Shown piece by piece: positions 37,733-38,960 of a DNA stretch of 38,960 bases; within the stretch, counting starts at the first letter, position 1; each line of letters starts with the position of its first letter. The position numbers and the translations under genes are program-made. Location of the stretch: positions 1 through 38,960 of the IMG/VR virus record IMGVR_UViG_3300031240_000021; one strand, written 5' to 3'. The notes under the pieces were generated by a model. The model saw only the letters and a list, made by a program, of their open reading frames with translations, did no database searches and was not told where the DNA came from. Origin of the DNA: a virus.

Positions 37733-38960
37733 ATGACCGAGCCATTTTTCAACGGACAGAACGGCCCTTTCAACACCCTAGACGGCTATGTCTACCCACA
37801 AATGCTGGGTCCCTGGTTACGCATCCCTAACTCAGGCGATGTATATCCACCCGGGACTCGCGTCCTCTATCAAAATGGTGCAACCAACACTATTTATGAA
37901 ACCACGGGCGCAGGTGTTTGGAACCAGGCCGGCGGTGCGGCAGCTACGACCTCGAGTGCAGGTATCGTATCCCTTTCAACATTGGCTCAGTTAGAAGCCG
38001 GAACGGCTCCAGCCGGCGCAGTGGTGCCACTAGCGAATGATGTATTTACGTATGTTCAAAGTGTGGTGTTGGCTGGTGCCAATATTGCTCAAACTGGCGT
38101 AACGGGTATCACTAATCTAGCGACGAACGCCCAGGCGGTAGCGGGAACGGCTACAACGCCGGGTGTAACGGCTTTAGCCGTTCAACCATCCAACCTAGCC
38201 GCGGTATTTGCGGCAGCCCCTGCAATTGGTACAACTACTCCAGCAGCGGCTACATTTACAGCATTAACAGCGGTCGGGATTGTCTCTCTTAATGCCACAG
38301 GAACGGCGGCGACGACAATCGGAGGCTCTTCTGGAGCTATTACAATCGCTGTCGGTGCGGGTAACTTGTCACTTACAGGGGGTGGCAATACCATCGGTAT
38401 TGGTAACGATGCGGCGGCCAACCTAATTACTATTGGTTCATTGACGGGTGCAGCAGCTTTGACGCTTCAGGCGGGGACAGGGAACTTTGTGCTGAACGGG
38501 GCGGCGACGACCACTTACGCAATCGGGTCATCGACAACCAGCGGGACGATCACTATAGGTGGCACGGCGCAGACGGGAAACATGGTTCTGGGAAGTTCTT
38601 CGGGGACAAATACCTTGGCCATTGCTAATGGCGCAGGAGCTACAACCCTAAACCTCGCGATCAACCAAGCGGCAGGAGCTATTGTTGCTGGTACTGCGAT
38701 GACTACGGGGACGATTACACTGGGCGGCACGGCTCAGACCGGAACCATTACCCTCGGATCTAGTTCTGGCACAAACACCGTCGCAATCGCGGCAGGTACT
38801 GGCGCGTCAACCGTTAATATTGCCAACACCCAGGTAGCGGGCGCGGTCAATGTGGGCGCAGGCATGACGACAGGAACCATTACCGTCGGCGGTACTGCCC
38901 AGACCGGCACTATTACCCTCGGATCCAGTTCCGGCACAAATTCCATCTTAATCTGCAATG
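37733..38960 (+). CDS. tail fibre protein, N-terminal part (continues at position 1)
   Basis: The frame opens at the ATG at 37733 and has no stop before the window ends. It continues in frame at position 1 through the 133-base overlap, ending at 1422, for about 838 residues. Residues 1-70 (FFNGQNGPFNTLDGYVYPQM, then PGTRVLYQNGATNTIYETTG) are unlike the repeats and should attach to the tail. Repeats start near residue 190 with blocks such as TSGTITIGGTAQTGNMVLGS and GTGNFVLNGAATTTY. The last codons before the end read Leu-Ile-Cys-Asn, against Leu-Ile-Gly-Asn in the other copy. Expressed from its own leader. Confidence 0.85.
   Translation, partial: MTEPFFNGQNGPFNTLDGYVYPQMLGPWLRIPNSGDVYPPGTRVLYQNGATNTIYETTGAGVWNQAGGAAATTSSAGIVSLSTLAQLEAGTAPAGAVVPLANDVFTYVQSVVLAGANIAQTGVTGITNLATNAQAVAGTATTPGVTALAVQPSNLAAVFAAAPAIGTTTPAAATFTALTAVGIVSLNATGTAATTIGGSSGAITIAVGAGNLSLTGGGNTIGIGNDAAANLITIGSLTGAAALTLQAGTGNFVLNGAATTTYAIGSSTTSGTITIGGTAQTGNMVLGSSSGTNTLAIANGAGATTLNLAINQAAGAIVAGTAMTTGTITLGGTAQTGTITLGSSSGTNTVAIAAGTGASTVNIANTQVAGAVNVGAGMTTGTITVGGTAQTGTITLGSSSGTNSILICN
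38828..38960 (+). repeat. terminal direct overlap, right copy
   Basis: Matches bases 1-133 at 132 of 133 positions. The mismatch (T at 38954) is seven bases from the contig end and breaks a conserved Gly in the repeat, which favours an end-of-assembly error or a minor variant. Confidence 0.85.

Noticed and set aside
38828-38960. T7-like fixed terminal repeat
   Set aside because: The repeat interrupts a coding frame that is restored by joining the ends, and the terminase and portal resemble headful-packaging types. A circular assembly overlap is more likely.

Overview
The window reads as one essentially complete tailed-phage genome of about 38.8 kb. The contig was opened inside a repetitive tail-fibre gene. 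The first 133 bases recur as the last 133 with a single mismatch, and the reading frame is unbroken across the join. The structural set is of the short-tailed (podovirus) kind: small and large terminase, a P22-gp1-like portal, an acidic scaffold, an N4-gp56-like capsid protein, a beta-propeller tail nozzle, Gly/Gln-rich ejection proteins and repeat-rich fibres. No tape measure, sheath, DNA polymerase or phage RNA polymerase was seen. Strong Shine-Dalgarno sites, one lipobox lipoprotein and several Sec-type signal peptides suggest a Gram-negative host, but the host cannot be named from sequence alone.

Layout, left to right. 1-4463: the 3' part of the fibre gene, four small virion-type genes and a beta-helix spike, all rightward. 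4469-5426: a leftward signal-peptide protein divergent from a lipoprotein and two small basic proteins, closed by a terminator at 5476. 5508-7683: a leftward recombination operon (YqaJ-type exonuclease, RecT/Bet-like annealing protein) driven by a clear promoter at 7715-7743. 7833-8537: a rightward Cro-like HTH gene and an unknown gene. 8538-8893: a 356-base gap without protein genes. It is unusually structured and looks like two tandem leftward small-RNA units with duplicated promoters. 8894-12637: a winged-helix replication protein, an unknown gene, a RusA-like resolvase, a ParB-domain protein and a beta-class DNA methyltransferase, with one leftward coiled-coil gene between. 12677-14104: a leftward operon of six tightly overlapping small genes, from a second copy of the 7.7-kb promoter. 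14266-19131: a rightward string of small genes plus an SF2 helicase, an integrase-like protein that lacks the catalytic domain, two DUF551-like genes and a serine recombinase.

19203-36795 is the packaging and virion block, nearly all rightward. The exception is a leftward gene at 24724-25041 that overlaps its neighbour antisense and resembles the C-terminal domain of RNA polymerase alpha. 36758-37526 is a leftward three-gene operon. The tail-fibre gene starts at 37733 and runs off the window into position 1.

How it fits together: the host replisome probably copies the genome after the initiator at 8894 acts. The exonuclease/annealase pair and the RusA-like enzyme would handle recombination and branched DNA before headful packaging. 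Three leftward promoters share a spacer motif and look like one regulon, possibly controlled by the HTH protein at 7833. No endolysin was recognised, so the lysis system is hidden or novel.
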